A stretch of DNA of 64,000 nucleotides from Niebla homalea (Eukaryota > Ascomycota > Lecanoromycetes > Lecanorales > Ramalinaceae). Positions 1 to 12,674 of the stretch are shown here, piece by piece (within the stretch, counting starts at the first letter, position 1; the number at the start of each line of letters is the position of its first letter). Position numbers and translations under genes: made by a program. The notes beneath the pieces are model-generated. The model searched no databases. It saw only the letters and a list, made by a program, of their open reading frames with translations, and had not been told where the DNA came from. Location of the stretch: contig JAHGAU010000023.1 in NCBI GenBank assembly GCA_019925105.1, forward strand, positions 124,001 to 188,000, written 5' to 3'.

Positions 1-2634
1 GTCAGAGAGTTGCAGATCTGCTGTCTTATATGGAGCATTCAACGAAGTATCGGCTTTTTTACCAGGGACACTCCACCAGCAGGTACGCATCCTACAGTCA
101 GTGAAATTACGCCTTTCCTAATCTTTTTCAGGTTGCAAATTGCAAGCGGGTTCATGATACCCTCCCTTAAAATCTCCATTATTGAGGGGCCAGCACTTAA
201 GCGTTCAAGACACTGGCAAGATTGGCTGAAAAACTCCTGAGTTGATCAGCAAGGCCTCTAGAAGATGGGAATCTTTGGGAAATCTTTCTGGCTCCCTGAC
301 GGCAACGTAGATGCCCTCATTGATCTTTGCTATTGTCCAATGGTCTGGATGGGAGAATAGAGGCTTTGGCTGTTGTAGGCACGCCTGACGCCCGAATGAG
401 ATATTGCGGGCAGCTTGTCAGTGTCGGCGACCTGCTGTTGGTGGTGGCTCTCCTTTGAACACAAGAGTGAATGAAGAAGACGGGTTCACGCAATTGTAGC
501 CGGATTGCCTGCGATGCACGTCAGCAAGTGGGGCGAAGATTGAGCGCCGGATGGTCCGACTTGCTCAGCAAACAATCAACGCGGTGATCGGGCAGGCACA
601 GCATATCATAGCCTTGAGTGCGACCGTCCACTTGCTCAACAATTGTGGTGGATGCAGACAACTCACGGCTTGCCAGATTTGATACCAATACGGGGCACAA
701 ACTCGCATTAGTAGAAGTAACTCTGCTCCAGCCAACGTCTCTTTCAGGCTTCATTATTCTCCTGCCAAAGTACATTGACCAAGATGGTCTTCGCCGGCTT
801 CTTCTGACCTCGCTCCCACATCATCTCGTCGTCGCGCGCTGAGCAAATGAGGGGTATTGCGTTTTTGGCGCGATGGGAAGGCTACAGGGCATTCATCATG
901 TAGTTTACGACGTAGGTGCCGATGCGTTTCCGTAAGAGTGTCTCTTTCACAAACACTTCCAGCTGCACCGTTCCGCGGAACACCGCGCCCTTTAATTGGG
1001 GAACGCTCTCCACTTTGGGTTCGACACATATACTCGTCCGCCCCCGTCTGTCCAGGCAGTCGGTTCGTCGATCGCTCTTTCATCATATACAGGCTCATTC
1101 TGCGTTTCTTGTCTTGTGCGTCTCTTCTGGCCGATTATATGTTACTTTTCGGTTCGCCTTTTCCTTGAGCAACTTTGCATTGCTAGACATTTGGGCTTTA
1201 GTGAGTATTGCTACCTTCTTATCGGTCTCCAACTGTATTGCATGTTCGTTCATGACAGGGTTTTCTCACTGAGAACCGAATTGATATTCCATAGGAAGAT
1301 CGTCTTCCAGGAAAAGGTCTTTTATCTCTCCCCAATGCCATCGGGAGAATCTCTCACCCAACATCCCCGAATAGAGTCTCGACGTATAGGCGTCACTTGC
1401 GCGTTCCCTGCTCTCTTCACGGTCTTTCTCTTCACCATCATCACCTGCTTGTACCTGGAGATCTTTAATAGCTCGGGATCGTTGGCTGTTGGAACTGTAC
1501 CAGTGGATGCCGTGTACTGCTCAAATTCGAGTTTAGGCTTGGGTAAGAAGGTCACTGTCACATCCAACGACGAGCTGGTCTGTCATGACATCTTTCAACA
1601 CCTGATCCTCGGATCCAAGGCTACAAATCATGATCCAGGTCTGGTTGAGCTCGCCCATTTGCTCCACTTTCCGGTCTTGTTCCGTGATCTTAGCATCATA
1701 GGCATCTTACGCCACGGCGTACTCCTTCCGGAAAGGCAGCAAGTTTCGAGCAGTTGCCAGGATACCAAGATTCTTCTTGAGAGCAATGAGCTTAGTGTCA
1801 AAATGGCCAGACCTCAGACTTCGAGCAAAGAACATTTCACTGGCGTAAAACGCGCTGCATAAGTTTCTCTTTCCCAAGACACCCAAGAGCAGCTATAGTG
1901 CAACTAGCACATATGTGCGTTCTCGAATCATCGCATCGGAACATTTCCAAGTCTTTCACAGCAGCTAACCAATTAGTGTCGAATGCCCCCTCCCGACCTG
2001 AGGTGTAGCGTCTCGTAGTATTCTTGCCACAGGACTGCCGGAGCTTGTTAGAGAGCCATCAAGCGGACCATGATCTGGTCCGGATTCTCCGGAATCTTCT
2101 GGGTTATGTTGCGCGCCTCCCCATCTTCCGGGATCGTGTTCTGGAGGTTTTTTGCATAGCGCAGCAGATTGATCAGCCAACGGTAGAGATGCGCCTGGTA
2201 CAATTGCAGCTGTGGACATTTTGATTCCGTGAAGTCCGAGGTTGAAATTGCGGTCAATGCTTGGGTCTGGCTTGGCTACACTTCCCTCTGCGTCAGCTTC
2301 ATAGAAGATCTCCCATGGCAAGTTGTCCAGATTTTGCGCTCTTTAGAGGCCCTCTTGCGTCCTAGATGGGCGTCCCATCCCGGCTCTGGATCCTGAGCAC
2401 GCTTAATCAGAGGCGACATCCATGTTGCTTTGACTTTGAGCAACTTTGCTCTTCTTAAAGAAAATGTAGCGCTTCAACGCCCGTAAGACGGGTGCGAGGT
2501 CACGACAGAAAATCATATATATATATTTATGTCTTGAAATGCAACATCTGGGCGCGAATGAAACCCTGCAACATACATCCAGATCGCGATGAAGATGTAC
2601 TGCTTAAAGCTCTTCTCTATGCTGTCTCACCTTG
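1..2634. other. Gene-poor stretch with minus-strand coding scraps
   Basis: No intact gene is visible. The minus strand carries short protein-like pieces broken by stops: around 1-240 (a piece containing LTVGCVPAGGVSLVKK), around 1540-1860 (a charged helical piece containing KKNLGILATARNLLPFRKEY, with TAA inside it), and around 2040-2260 (a piece containing LYRWLINLLRYAKNLQ). The 288-codon plus-strand open frame at 996-1862 is the antisense of the second piece and reads as hydrophobic nonsense. I do not recognise a family. The pieces may be the remains of one or more decayed genes. Confidence 0.3.
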
Positions 2635-3165
2635 CTACTGAACGCTTTTCTCGTGGCGTAAGCATTTTACCATTAGGCTCCACGGCGGCTTCACGCCAAA
2701 GTCCTTGCTAGCAAGTTCTTCTCCTGGCTCTCGCATTGAGTTGTCCAGCATGTATATCCTAGCGCGAGATCGTCGTGTGATATATTGGTACAATTTATGA
2801 TAATCATGGTATGCCATCTGACGCTCCTCCCCTGCTCTTTTCTTCTGTGCGCGAGCGACTGGCTTCATACGAGTTTTGTTTCGCGAGAGGCCATGAGCTT
2901 CACCCTCGTCTTTCTTCGCCTGCAAAACAGGATTCCTGATGGCTTTGTTTTTGCGTTGCCCTAACACTTCGTTCATGGCATGGTGCGCCAGAACAGATTC
3001 ATGTAATCTGATACGTGTCTGAAGATTGTCATGTCCAAACTTACATCCCTCTGTCACACACTCCTTGCCTTTCAGTAGACTTTTACAGGTTTTTTGATGT
3101 GGTAAAGCCCATCGTGAAAAACTTCCTGTACGTTGCATGCCTATCATGTGTTGGAACCACATCAT
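2635..3165 (-). CDS. Possible CCCH zinc-finger protein fragment
   Basis: An open frame of 176 codons if started at the first in-frame ATG. Near its N-terminus it has a C-x8-C-x4-C-x3-H arrangement (motif KTCKSLLKGKEC, then EGCKFGHD), close to the CCCH zinc finger, a fold that usually binds RNA. The rest is basic and charged (runs such as RAQKKRAGEE) with no second domain. Just upstream on this strand is an acceptor-like TTTCAG right before the ATG, so an earlier exon may exist, but none joins convincingly; the nearest GTAAGT is only about 25 bp away. It could be a small gene, a 3-prime exon, or a relic like its surroundings. Confidence 0.35.
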   Translation of the reverse strand: MMWFQHMIGMQRTGSFSRWALPHQKTCKSLLKGKECVTEGCKFGHDNLQTRIRLHESVLAHHAMNEVLGQRKNKAIRNPVLQAKKDEGEAHGLSRNKTRMKPVARAQKKRAGEERQMAYHDYHKLYQYITRRSRARIYMLDNSMREPGEELASKDFGVKPPWSLMVKCLRHEKSVQ

Positions 3166-4419
3166 CTGAAATTTCAAAGGAATGACTTACATCTTTTTGG
3201 TATAGAGGACACAGGTAATAGAGGACGTGATGATTACATAGGCGAGAAGTACCGATGAACAGGAGATAAGGCGTTTCAGTAGTACGGCAGCTCTCGCGTC
3301 AACTCGTCCAGCATGTCTAAAAACAGATGCCAGCATCACATAGCCATGAAGGTCGGTCCCATAGATTCTCCAGGGTATTAATGCCAATTTTCCTTAGGAG
3401 CCAACGAAGTACTGCGCTTCCTTTGGGCGCGAAATACCCAAGATGGCACGAGACTTGTCACCCATGAAAGAGTGCCAGGTGGCCGTCTGATTGTCCGGCC
3501 GGAAGTCCTTTCGCCTAGCTACCCGACAGCTGTCTTGTGTGCTCCTTACTTCTTCCGTCCATGTCCTCCGGAACCTGAACGCCACTGAAGATATAACGAC
3601 AGATGTTAAGTGTGAGGTCCAGAGAAAGTTCGATACGCTCCATGTAGTCAGACCTCCAAATGACTTCTATCGTTGAGTCTTCCAGGCATTCGAAAAGTTT
3701 TCGTTGTCCTTAAGTCTTCTGAAACCGAATCTTGACATGACTGAGGTCATGTCATGTTCCAATGCTACGAAGTCTGTTTGCGCGTCATGGACTGTGCCAG
3801 TCTCTCAGTAGATAATTGAATCGAAGCAACCTTGTGGTGCTTTTGGGAACCTCAGGAAAACTTTCTTTCATTGGAGGTTACGTCGCGTTTGAACGTGTAT
3901 GAGATAGCATGCATCGGAGGAGGTGGAAGGGTCAAATCTTATATATGTGGATCTTGAAATACGACAGGTGCGCGAAGGTGAAGATCTTTCACTGATACTC
4001 AGATACAGTGAAGAGACATTCTTCATAAGATTCACAATATTGGAATCCAGATAGCTTCACCAGTCATATGATGAAGAGTACTCACACATGACGTGAGTCA
4101 ATTCGAGTGACATTCGCGGCGCGTCGCCAGATGCTCAGGTCAACAAGTTGTAAGCTCGGAGTGCGGGCGATTCATTCGAAGGTTAATGCACTCATGTCCG
4201 TTAATTTGCCTTTATTTTGAAGACTCGTCTTTGTCTTCAAGCCTAACATGCGGCTGCTCCAGCGTCCCTCCAGATCCCAAGGCTTTGATTCGCGATAATC
4301 TCCGGTCTGCAAATGTGATGCGGGGAGCTTTTTGGTACGGAATTTTGGTGCAGTTGGACTTGGCAGAGCGCTGCAGAGCTCTTTCAAGGTTCACCGAGCG
4401 TGCAATGAGCAATCGGGGT
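3166..4419. other. No gene recognised
   Basis: Only short overlapping frames on both strands. None has a recognisable motif, signal peptide or credible splice sites. Confidence 0.4.
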
Positions 4420-4734
4420 TTATATATATTTGGGGGGATGCCCAAAAGTCCGAGTCCCACATCTGCCTCTGAGATTAACTCTTGTTTGACTTTCTAGGTC
4501 GAGGTAGTCCCCGTAATTCAACAGGTTTTCCATTTTGCGTAGGCTGATGAAATCCTTTTTTATTTGAACTGTCTTAGAGTCTGGAACTCTGTGTAGGAAG
4601 GCGGTGGAGTGGTACGTGGCGTCCATTGCCTGGACGACTGCGAGAGAAGCTTCCATGGGCCCATCTTCCATCGACTGCATCGGCAAATCTCCGATTATGC
4701 TCGATATTTTTGTGCCACCATGACTCTGATACAA
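4420..4734 (-). pseudogene. Fragment homologous to 27.2 kb relic
   Basis: A minus-strand open frame containing EASLAVVQAMDATYHS. The plus-strand relic near 27.2 kb contains EASLAAVVRAMDATYNS. The DNA of the two also matches, with differences mainly at third codon positions and one 3-base indel, which is what two copies of a protein-coding gene look like. I do not recognise the parent family. Outside this core the frame has no other identifiable motif, and no start or splice sites are convincing. Read as a decayed copy or an isolated exon. Confidence 0.35.
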
Positions 4735-7700
4735 CTAAGATGCGACGTTGTACCCCATATTTATAGAGTGTCCGTCGAAACAACCATCTCAGCAGAGACC
4801 TGGCTTACTTAGTCAAGTCTGAGGTCACCTCATCTGTAAACCCTCCTGCCTTGCGCCGTTCGATATTGCAGTCCCTTACGGAGGGAGGGAACAGGAGGTG
4901 TGTCATCGGAGGGATACGCTTCTCTCGCGTGCTGTCGAAATTTCGTGTAGCGTAGTCATCAGCCTTGGGAATACGCGTAGTCATGTGATGGACACGAAAG
5001 TCTGGACTATGGACGTAGCCATTCTCAGGGTAATCGCCGGGAGGGATGTCAGCTTCTCGCGGAATTTTATTACAGCGAATCTTATTCCGCTCTAGGTACC
5101 AGGTCTCTAGGAAAAGGACGCTCCGTAGTTTGAGTCTGATATTTGTGTCACTGCCTTCTACAGTGCGCAAAGCTCGCAAAGTAAACTTCCGCGTGGATTC
5201 TGCCCAGGCGAAGCAGCCAGGACTTGGCTCTACGAGGCAGTTTTGACGTTGTAGCTTGTTAGTACGCAAGAACTGAGGATCATGTAGTCTCAAGACTTTT
5301 GATAGGGGATGCACTGGGTGAAGAGCATGACGAATGAAGGGATGAACATGGCGAACTTTAAGGCGGTGACTGCCATTTACTCTGCTCTCTGACCACGCTT
5401 TGTGATGCTCTGACTTCTTTCAACAGCTGGCGTCGGCTGGAGATGAAGAATCTTGCTCATGCTTTGAGTAGCGTCAGATTGCGGAAACGGCGTGAGAATG
5501 GGGACGGAATAGTAAATGTCAGAAGATTCTGGGGGTAAAAGACATTGTAGAAGGTGTATGTGCTTCGCTAAGGTAAGGGGTGTGAGCAGGCAAAGACTGT
5601 GCAGTGTTTGGTTAGATGGATGTAGAATTTAGGAATGAGTAGAGGGTAAGAAGCTTGACGGGGTTGATGAGAATCTCCGACTTCACTCGCAGGCCCTGGA
5701 AGGTTTCTGTCAAGTGTGAGATTCATACTCAGTGTGAAGAAGAAATATTTGTGCTGGCATCCTACTCGCTTTTTGCGAGTGTCAGTCATAAGGATGAATC
5801 ACTTCGAGTGAACGAATTGCAAAAGGAAGTCTGCAAGCCCATACATGAAGCACGCGAGGGAGAATGCCTTGACTTCACTGGCGAAGGGAAAAGTATACCA
5901 CAATTACCTGGCGTAGAGTTAATGCACATTAATTGATTCATTAAGTCAATAGGAGATGATAAGTCTTCAAAGTAGAATGCATACATCAAAGACAAGGCAC
6001 CGTCATCCATGAATCCATGTCGGGATCATTGTCGGTTGTCCCTCACACTGGAGATGTTGTGAAGGCATAATAGAGCAGGGGAGATGTCAAGCGCGAATCT
6101 CCATGCATTCATTTCGTTGCGCAGTAGAAATTGTCAGACATGATCTGGCGCCATCTCAGATGACGCAATGCGTACACTGCGAAAACGATGGAAAAAGAGA
6201 CCCATGACCCATATGGATCCAGTGAAGCAGATGGTGCATATTGCACTTCGACATTCGGGATCGACGTACGCAGTCATCTCAGATGCGTTGCTTGCGGGTC
6301 TCGCTCGTCCAATGTCGATATCTTCATGCAGACAAAGTTCGGAAAACCAAAGACAGGTCGAAGAATGCCCTATAGGCCAACTCATGTCGTCCAGCGGCCG
6401 GTTCAAGTGTGGGCTTGGCTATAGATTAGCGAATCTCAAGAGCTGCAGATCAGTGGGTCGAGAGGTGGGGATCAGGAGCTTGACACATCCCCACCAAGGC
6501 TATCAATGCTGCTAGTAGCGTGTCAGTGGCACAAGCTCCACTTATTATTCCTACCAAGTCCAAAGATTTGAAGATGTACGAAAGCTTTGGTCGCAGTCGC
6601 CTAATCTTGTTGACTCACCGCTTTCTCATCCAAGATAGACATAGCGGTGTCACGACAAACGGGCATGAACGGATCGAGAGCTATCCCCTAGCTGCATGAA
6701 GTCAAAGGAGTTGTGCCGTGCTTGAAGTGGCTTCATGCAGTGGCAGATTCCGGCATGATGGATAGCGAGAGAAGATTGAGGCTGGGGGTGAAGGTCGAAG
6801 AGTGGGTGAGAGAAGGTCAATGCGTTGGCAGATTCGGGCAAAGCAGAAGTTTAATAGGGTTTAAGACAGGAACGGCGGCATGAAAATTGTCGAGGTGAAT
6901 TGTTGTGCATACTGAGGGCCACGCTTTGCTACAGAATAATTGAGACTGTCACCAGTCTTGGCCCAATCAGATTCACCATGTACGCGCTGTGATTCGCTGA
7001 AAGGGCCAGCTTGATGACCCGCACCATTGGGACCAGCCCACATCCATCGCCCTTGGCCCACCTTCTTGTCCATCTACATATACTTCTTGCCATGTCATCG
7101 TCTCTGCCGCCACAGCAGAATGTTTCATCGACACCAGTCACTCAGGTCTCATGTTGGGCTGCGGCGGCCTCTCATATTTGTAATCACGACCCCCAAGAAG
7201 ATGAAAGACAAGGATCTGCAGGTCGGGAGATGGGGAGCACCAGGGGGAGATGAAAGCTCCGCTTGACACGTTGTCAAGCGTCGCAACTTTTTTTTTTTGG
7301 TGCCCCCAGTCTCGCTGCAGCTCCTGCCTCGGAACCCGCCAAATGCAAGAAAATGTCGCTCGCTGCCCAACCACAACGTACGGGATTGCCGTGCCCATGT
7401 ATGATCTGACTGCCTTACTGATATGCGCTGTATTGTCGCATCACTCTCCTTGACTTTCTGCGACTCTGCATTCCTTTATATCTGCTTCACGCTCATTGAA
7501 CTTGGCCGCCTGCCTAACTGACCCAAATCTCAAACAAGCACTTCGACCAAAAGGCGGTGACGAACTCTATGCTGACTCTAGTCACCACTGCGGCCCAGTT
7601 CCAGTCGAGCTCTCTCCGAATTTGGCAAAGAGGAAAGGGCGAGGCCACAAAACAGCTTGCGCCGGAGGGAAAAATTCCACAGCTCCTTCGTTGCTACCAC

Positions 7701-8460
7701 ATAACATCCTCATCACCTCTACCCTTCCTTTCTTGTGCCATTGACCCCCCACAACCGCTTCAAATCGGGTGCTGTGTACATACACGAGGGCTGGCAAGTT
7801 TGGACAAGTGTGAAAAGGGTTGGGATTTTGGAGGGACTGTAAATTATCTAATTGGAGGTGTTTGTGCTTCATACGCGGGTTTTTCGGTGTCAGTGAGCTC
7901 CTGTACCCACCACATACCTCAATCGCTGACTCGTATGCAGGAAATAATTCCATTGTTTTCCTTGTCCCTCTCAGCACCTCTGAATCATTCAGCTCCACCA
8001 ATTGAGCTGCCCCAGCATCCTTTGCAGGTTGAAAGAGTTGACTACAGATTTGAGCTGGAATCTGGCTCCACAGCAGCACAGATCTTTACCCCACCAGCTA
8101 CATTCTGGAATTAAGAGGCATGGTCATGGTACACAATTAGTATACACGCAAGATCGTATTCGTCAATTGGCGCTCGAACTAGACACCAGGTCCAGGGAGC
8201 AGCTGTGTGCAAGTCCTCGACTGCCAGCAACGATGACGCAGACTGTCTCGAGGGATACAACGCGCAAACTACCAACCTCGAAACATTATCGCAGATGATT
8301 GAATTCTCCGTTGCGGACTCCTGCATCGGTTCGTAAAAATAGAAGTGGTTGGAGGGGGAAAGGCGGGCGGTAAACGGTATGTCGAGATTTCTTCAAATTG
8401 GTCCGCCCTCGCCGCCCAATTGCCCAATGCAGAAGTCGCGTTTCAGGTCGCACCCGGTCT
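4735..8460. other. Gene-poor stretch, nothing recognised
   Basis: Open frames up to 185 codons occur (for example 7557-8114), but the longest lack ATG starts, overlap frames on the other strand and have no domain signature. The minus frame at 4805-5314 is 169 codons and fairly polar but starts without ATG. I see no repeats, tRNA or intact mobile element. Confidence 0.4.
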
Positions 8461-8464
8461 TATG

Positions 8465-8639
8465 GGACAAGTACAAATACAAATACAAATACAAAAAACA
8501 CACAAACACATAAAACTGTCGACCCACCACTCAATTGCCTCGTCAACACTTACCACACTTACCACACTTACCGCAGTTTCCTTTCATTCCCTTTCCTCCA
8601 ACACAATATCTGGGACTGTTTAATGGCTTCTCACGCAAA
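8465..8639 (+). promoter_or_regulatory. Repetitive pyrimidine-rich leader of the 14-3-3-like gene
   Basis: Just upstream of the 8640 start are two short tandem repeats: about four copies of a TACAAA unit (8472-8494) and three copies of CTTACCACA (about 8546-8572). A CT-rich tract ending in CAACACAA-type sequence follows. This is typical of a fungal 5-prime untranslated leader. The upstream frame from 8535 reads this repeat as low-complexity peptide, so the later ATG is preferred. Confidence 0.4.
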
Positions 8640-9890
8640 ATGAATGCCCCTTCATCACCACAAAGTGTCACCCCTAGCGTCACCACCGCTTCATCACCAC
8701 TCTGGCATCCCTCCAAAGAACAAGCAGATCAACTGACAATCATGGCTCAATTCCAGAGACTCCGGACCTTCGCCTTCAATTCGTTGATGGCCTCTTCCGA
8801 TGTGGATCAAAAGTTCCTCGGCCGATTCGCCAAAGAGACTCACATCAACAATCCATTTCTGAGTGCCATGCTCTACAAAGTCTTAGGTCTGTCCGTTCTC
8901 TTATCGAAGAAGCTGATCCGCGCCCGTCGACTCCGCCGTCTCGATACAACACGCGACACCAAATCTCTGCAACTCTACCATCACATAATCTGGCTCTCCC
9001 GTGAAGGCCTCACCATCCTGGAAGAATACATCCTCCCCATGGTTGACAACTACGCCTTTGAACTTCAAGTCCTGGCACACAAACTTCGCGCCTCCTTCTA
9101 CCACATTTTCGTCCTCTTCCACAACCAGCCCTCCATCCACGCCACCTTCATTCCCGCATCCACCACCGGCACCACCAGCGCCGTCCAAACATCCGGCTCC
9201 ATCCGCCACTCCCCACCACCCCTGCCCACCAACTTACCACCCGGTCTCGCTCCCGTCTCCATCCCAAAGCCATCCGCCACCTTTCTCTTACCAGCACGCA
9301 ACTACATCCCCGGCGCATCCTCCTACTTCTCCTACGCCGCCGAACTTGCGGATGCACATCTTTTCGGCTCCCACCCCCTCCGGCTCAGCGTCAAGACAGA
9401 ATATGCAGCATACCTCTACGACTGCCTGCACGACGGTCCCGCCTCACGGAAACTTGCCGCCGCTGCTATACGCGATGTCTATAACGCGGAAGAGGGGATG
9501 GACGACGATATGTTCGATGACAGCGCCGAGATGGTGGGCATTCTGGGGCGGATGATGAGGAGGGGGTTGAGAAGCGAGGCCGGATCGCGTAATTCCAGCA
9601 GCACGCCCGCGAGCGAGGTCGGCGTGGGGGGGAGTCCGAGCGTGGGGAGGAGGAGTGGGGGGTCTGGCAGCGCTACAACGCCGGGAAGTACCCCGAGGCC
9701 TGTCCCTGTGAAGCCGCAGCCGCAGCCGCAGCCGATGCCGGTAAACGCGCAAAGCCCCGTGAGGAAGAAGAGTGGGAATGGCAATGGCAATGACAATGGC
9801 AGGAAAGAGGAGAGGAAGAGGGAGAAAAACATACTACAGAGAGAGGTTCCTGTTGTGCCCAGCAGGAGGAGCGGAAGATCACCACGCTGA
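8640..9890 (+). CDS. Divergent 14-3-3-like protein
   Basis: A single-exon gene of 416 codons. The start at 8640 (MNAPSS) is chosen because the longer frame only translates the repetitive leader. Residues about 35-310 resemble the all-helical 14-3-3 fold. The clearest sign is HPLRLSVKTEYAAYLYDCL at residues 245-263, matching the family's HPIRL helix, followed by DDDMFDDSAEMVGILGRMM in place of the usual final helix. The tail (about 310-416) is low complexity: Gly/Ser, a Pro-Gln run and basic stretches. Known 14-3-3 proteins are about 250 residues and bind phosphoserine peptides. Here the Arg of the YYRY motif is replaced by Ser (YFSY, S231) and the Asn ten residues into the HPIRL helix by Glu (E254). 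Phosphopeptide binding is therefore doubtful. Gene reality is well supported; function is unknown. Confidence 0.8.
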   Translation: MNAPSSPQSVTPSVTTASSPLWHPSKEQADQLTIMAQFQRLRTFAFNSLMASSDVDQKFLGRFAKETHINNPFLSAMLYKVLGLSVLLSKKLIRARRLRRLDTTRDTKSLQLYHHIIWLSREGLTILEEYILPMVDNYAFELQVLAHKLRASFYHIFVLFHNQPSIHATFIPASTTGTTSAVQTSGSIRHSPPPLPTNLPPGLAPVSIPKPSATFLLPARNYIPGASSYFSYAAELADAHLFGSHPLRLSVKTEYAAYLYDCLHDGPASRKLAAAAIRDVYNAEEGMDDDMFDDSAEMVGILGRMMRRGLRSEAGSRNSSSTPASEVGVGGSPSVGRRSGGSGSATTPGSTPRPVPVKPQPQPQPMPVNAQSPVRKKSGNGNGNDNGRKEERKREKNILQREVPVVPSRRSGRSPR

Positions 9891-12674
9891 TTGTCTCTGG
9901 CTCAATCCTGAAGTCCACTGGACCTCCCGCATCACTTCGCTGGCCAACGACAAAGGTTCGAAGAGCTACTGCCATCTTTGGTCATCCACATCTCACATTA
10001 AGAAGAGCGTCTTGAGTCAGAGGTCCACAGGCCACGGCGGATGGCTGGGGCATAGGCCGTGCTACTGGCCTATGCTCGAAGTGGACGCTATTGTATTGTG
10101 CTTGCTGCATCACTCTGGAGTTCTGTTTCTGGCTCCTGCTTTGTCATGTATTTAACAGATACCCAATTGCTCTTTGTATTGCTACCACTCCGCCATACTT
10201 GTCAGTTGATGATTGGAAATACCTAGCCTCTGCTCGCATTGCTCATACAATCTCTCAGAAAGTTTGGAATCCAGCAACGCATCCTCCACTCTCGTCTTGA
10301 TCGCCTTCCCAATTCGGGAAGCACGCGTTTGTCTTCTTCAAAACAGCCTTCTACACGTACTCATAAAACCAGAGATCTCCCTCCCCACCATCCTCGTGAC
10401 CAACTCCTCAAACTTGGTCTCCTCATCCTCTACTATATTATCAGGCAATCAATTTACACAAGGGGTTTCCATCCTGGGACTCCACCCCTCGTCCCAATCA
10501 TACCCTATAACCCAACGCGTCGAAGCATGGGAGGCTCTCACTCCCCGTCTCCTATCGCCCTGCGCCCTTCCACGAGGGCCAGCAGCGTAGAAGGAGAACC
10601 CATTGGCGCTTCTATCCAGCGTCCCCCATCAATGTAACCAGAATCCTCCGCACGAGGCTCCTGTCAAGACCGCCCTAGAATCACCAGGAACCCACATTCA
10701 CCCCTTCTCCCTCCTTCCTCACCGCCCTTTCCGGGTCAACGATTCCTGCAACAACCATTGCAGCGGACTTGCCCCCATCTGCTGCTGCGCTGCCTCGCCA
10801 GTCACTGATGCCACGGCCTGGGATTGATGGGCATAGCTAAGAAACCTTGCAGTCCCAACGATGCCCGTGCCACCGCGGCATTGCGGCGTCCGCATGAAGG
10901 CAACGTCGAACCATACTCCAGCTTCCTGCTACCACTGGGAGAAGACGGTGGGGATACATGGTGTGCGAGGTTCGTGATTCAAAAAAAAGCAGGATAGAGC
11001 TGTGTGGGCCTGTGGCAGTGAGGTCGCTTTTACAAAGAAAAATTGTGGAAGGGGTATGAGGTAGAAGCGGCGGGGAGCACATGAAAGGGAAAGGAAGTGT
11101 TCTGTTTCTTTGATGTTGTACGCAGCGCGGCGTTCGTTCGCTGCTAATTTCTGTGTTTCCGTGTATATGTTCGGCCTGCAAATTTCTTTTGAAACGGATT
11201 GTATGTTCCTTCCCCACGAACACGGAAATTACCAAAGAGAGCAGGACGTGAAGGAAGTATTTACGTACCCATAGATCTTCGTTTGCTGTCCGTACGCTTT
11301 CAGGGGGTTACTGATTATACTTTATACCAAACTTGGGGGAAAGATGTCCCTTTGACAACAATTTATCAAGCCATTGATTTTGGCTTCTCCCAGAATCCGA
11401 CTTTTGCCTCCCTATCCATATTCCCCCCCAACCGGCTGAAACTTCCTTCGACGTCAGACACGGCGGGCGAGCCCATCGCGCCAGCCAGCCAGCCAAAGTC
11501 GAACCTCTCCAACAATCACTGTATGTAAACATGTGAACAAAATCGCCGGGGCCCCCCCTTCCCCCCAACGGGCGCCATCTCCAACCTCCTTCCTTCATTT
11601 CACATATCCACCAACCTAGGGGGGAAAAAGGGGGCGGAGCTGCATAAACCCTGCATTACCCCATGAGACACGCCAGATAAAGCAATGAACGGACAGACAC
11701 CCCCCGTGGCTGAGTTAGCGCGGATGGATGGGCTCGTTTGTGGTTGGTGTGGGTGGTGGGTACCATGTTTGTTTATGTGGGTGCCTGCTTTGATCGATCT
11801 TTTTAGAATGTATATGTGCGCGTGTGTCCGTGTGTGTATGTGTATGTGTGTGTGTGTATGTGTGTGTGTCTCTGTGTGTGTATATGTATGTATGTATCTG
11901 TGCCTCATACACCTCGCACCGTATATAATTTCCCCTCGTGCGTGCGTGCGTGTATATCTATAACCCACCCCCAGCATCTCCCCTGACTGTACTTCACTGT
12001 ACTGCACCATATACCACAACACACAAGAAAACTGGAAGCATGGGATTCGAGGTCTCGCACAGCACTATGTCTATGTATGTATGTGGAACGACGAACCCCC
12101 CATTCCCCCCCCTTTTCCCCACCACCCCTCCCCTTTCCCCCACCACTCCCCCCGCCGGCTTCCCGCCTCCCCTCCCCTCCCCACCTCCCCCTTCCTACTA
12201 CGAACAAAAGCAATTAACACATCAGCACTGGGCTACCGCTACCGCTACCACTGCGTGGATACCCAGCCCAGGTACGCAGCACCCACCACCATCCTTACCT
12301 GCGGTATAACTCGGTAGGCCGCACCGACGTTCCCAGCCTTGGGGATGAAGTGGGGAACGAGCAGGTCGTTGGCCATTCATCGGGGGTGGTTGGAGTGGGG
12401 CGTCGTTCCCGAGAGGGGGGGAGGGGGTGGAGCATTGTTGTTGTTTGGGCTAGGGGTTTTTTATGTGTGTGTGTGACTCCAGTGGGTGGTGTGCTGGGGT
12501 TGGAAGAGGGTCTCGGCGTTGGTGGGGGGAAGATGGTGAACAATTCCATGTATTTAAGGAGAAAGGAGGCAACAATTCATGAGTTTGCTAGTACGACGAG
12601 ATTCAACATACGACGCCGGGAATTTGCCAAACAGCATTCAAGCGAAACCCAAATGCAGAAGAAGAGCCCGGTCC
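9891..12674. other. Intergenic, simple-sequence rich
   Basis: Lies between the convergent 14-3-3-like and BTB genes. It has no credible gene. From about 11.5 kb it is dominated by simple sequence: a TG-rich microsatellite, C-rich tracts (about 12095-12200) and G-rich tracts (about 12390-12540). Confidence 0.5.
11812..11898. repeat. (TG)n/(TATG)n microsatellite
   Basis: An imperfect TG-rich array, with TATG units at its right end. On the opposite strand it gives Thr-His repeat peptides, which explains the spurious open frames there. Confidence 0.8.

Noticed and set aside
996..1862. 288-codon plus-strand open frame
   Set aside because: It is antisense to a more protein-like minus-strand frame, is hydrophobic without order, and has no motif.
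7557..8114. 185-codon plus-strand frame
   Set aside because: No ATG at a sensible place, no domain, and a competing minus-strand frame over the same bases.
11600..12022. 140-codon minus-strand frame with Thr-His repeats
   Set aside because: It is translation of the TG microsatellite.
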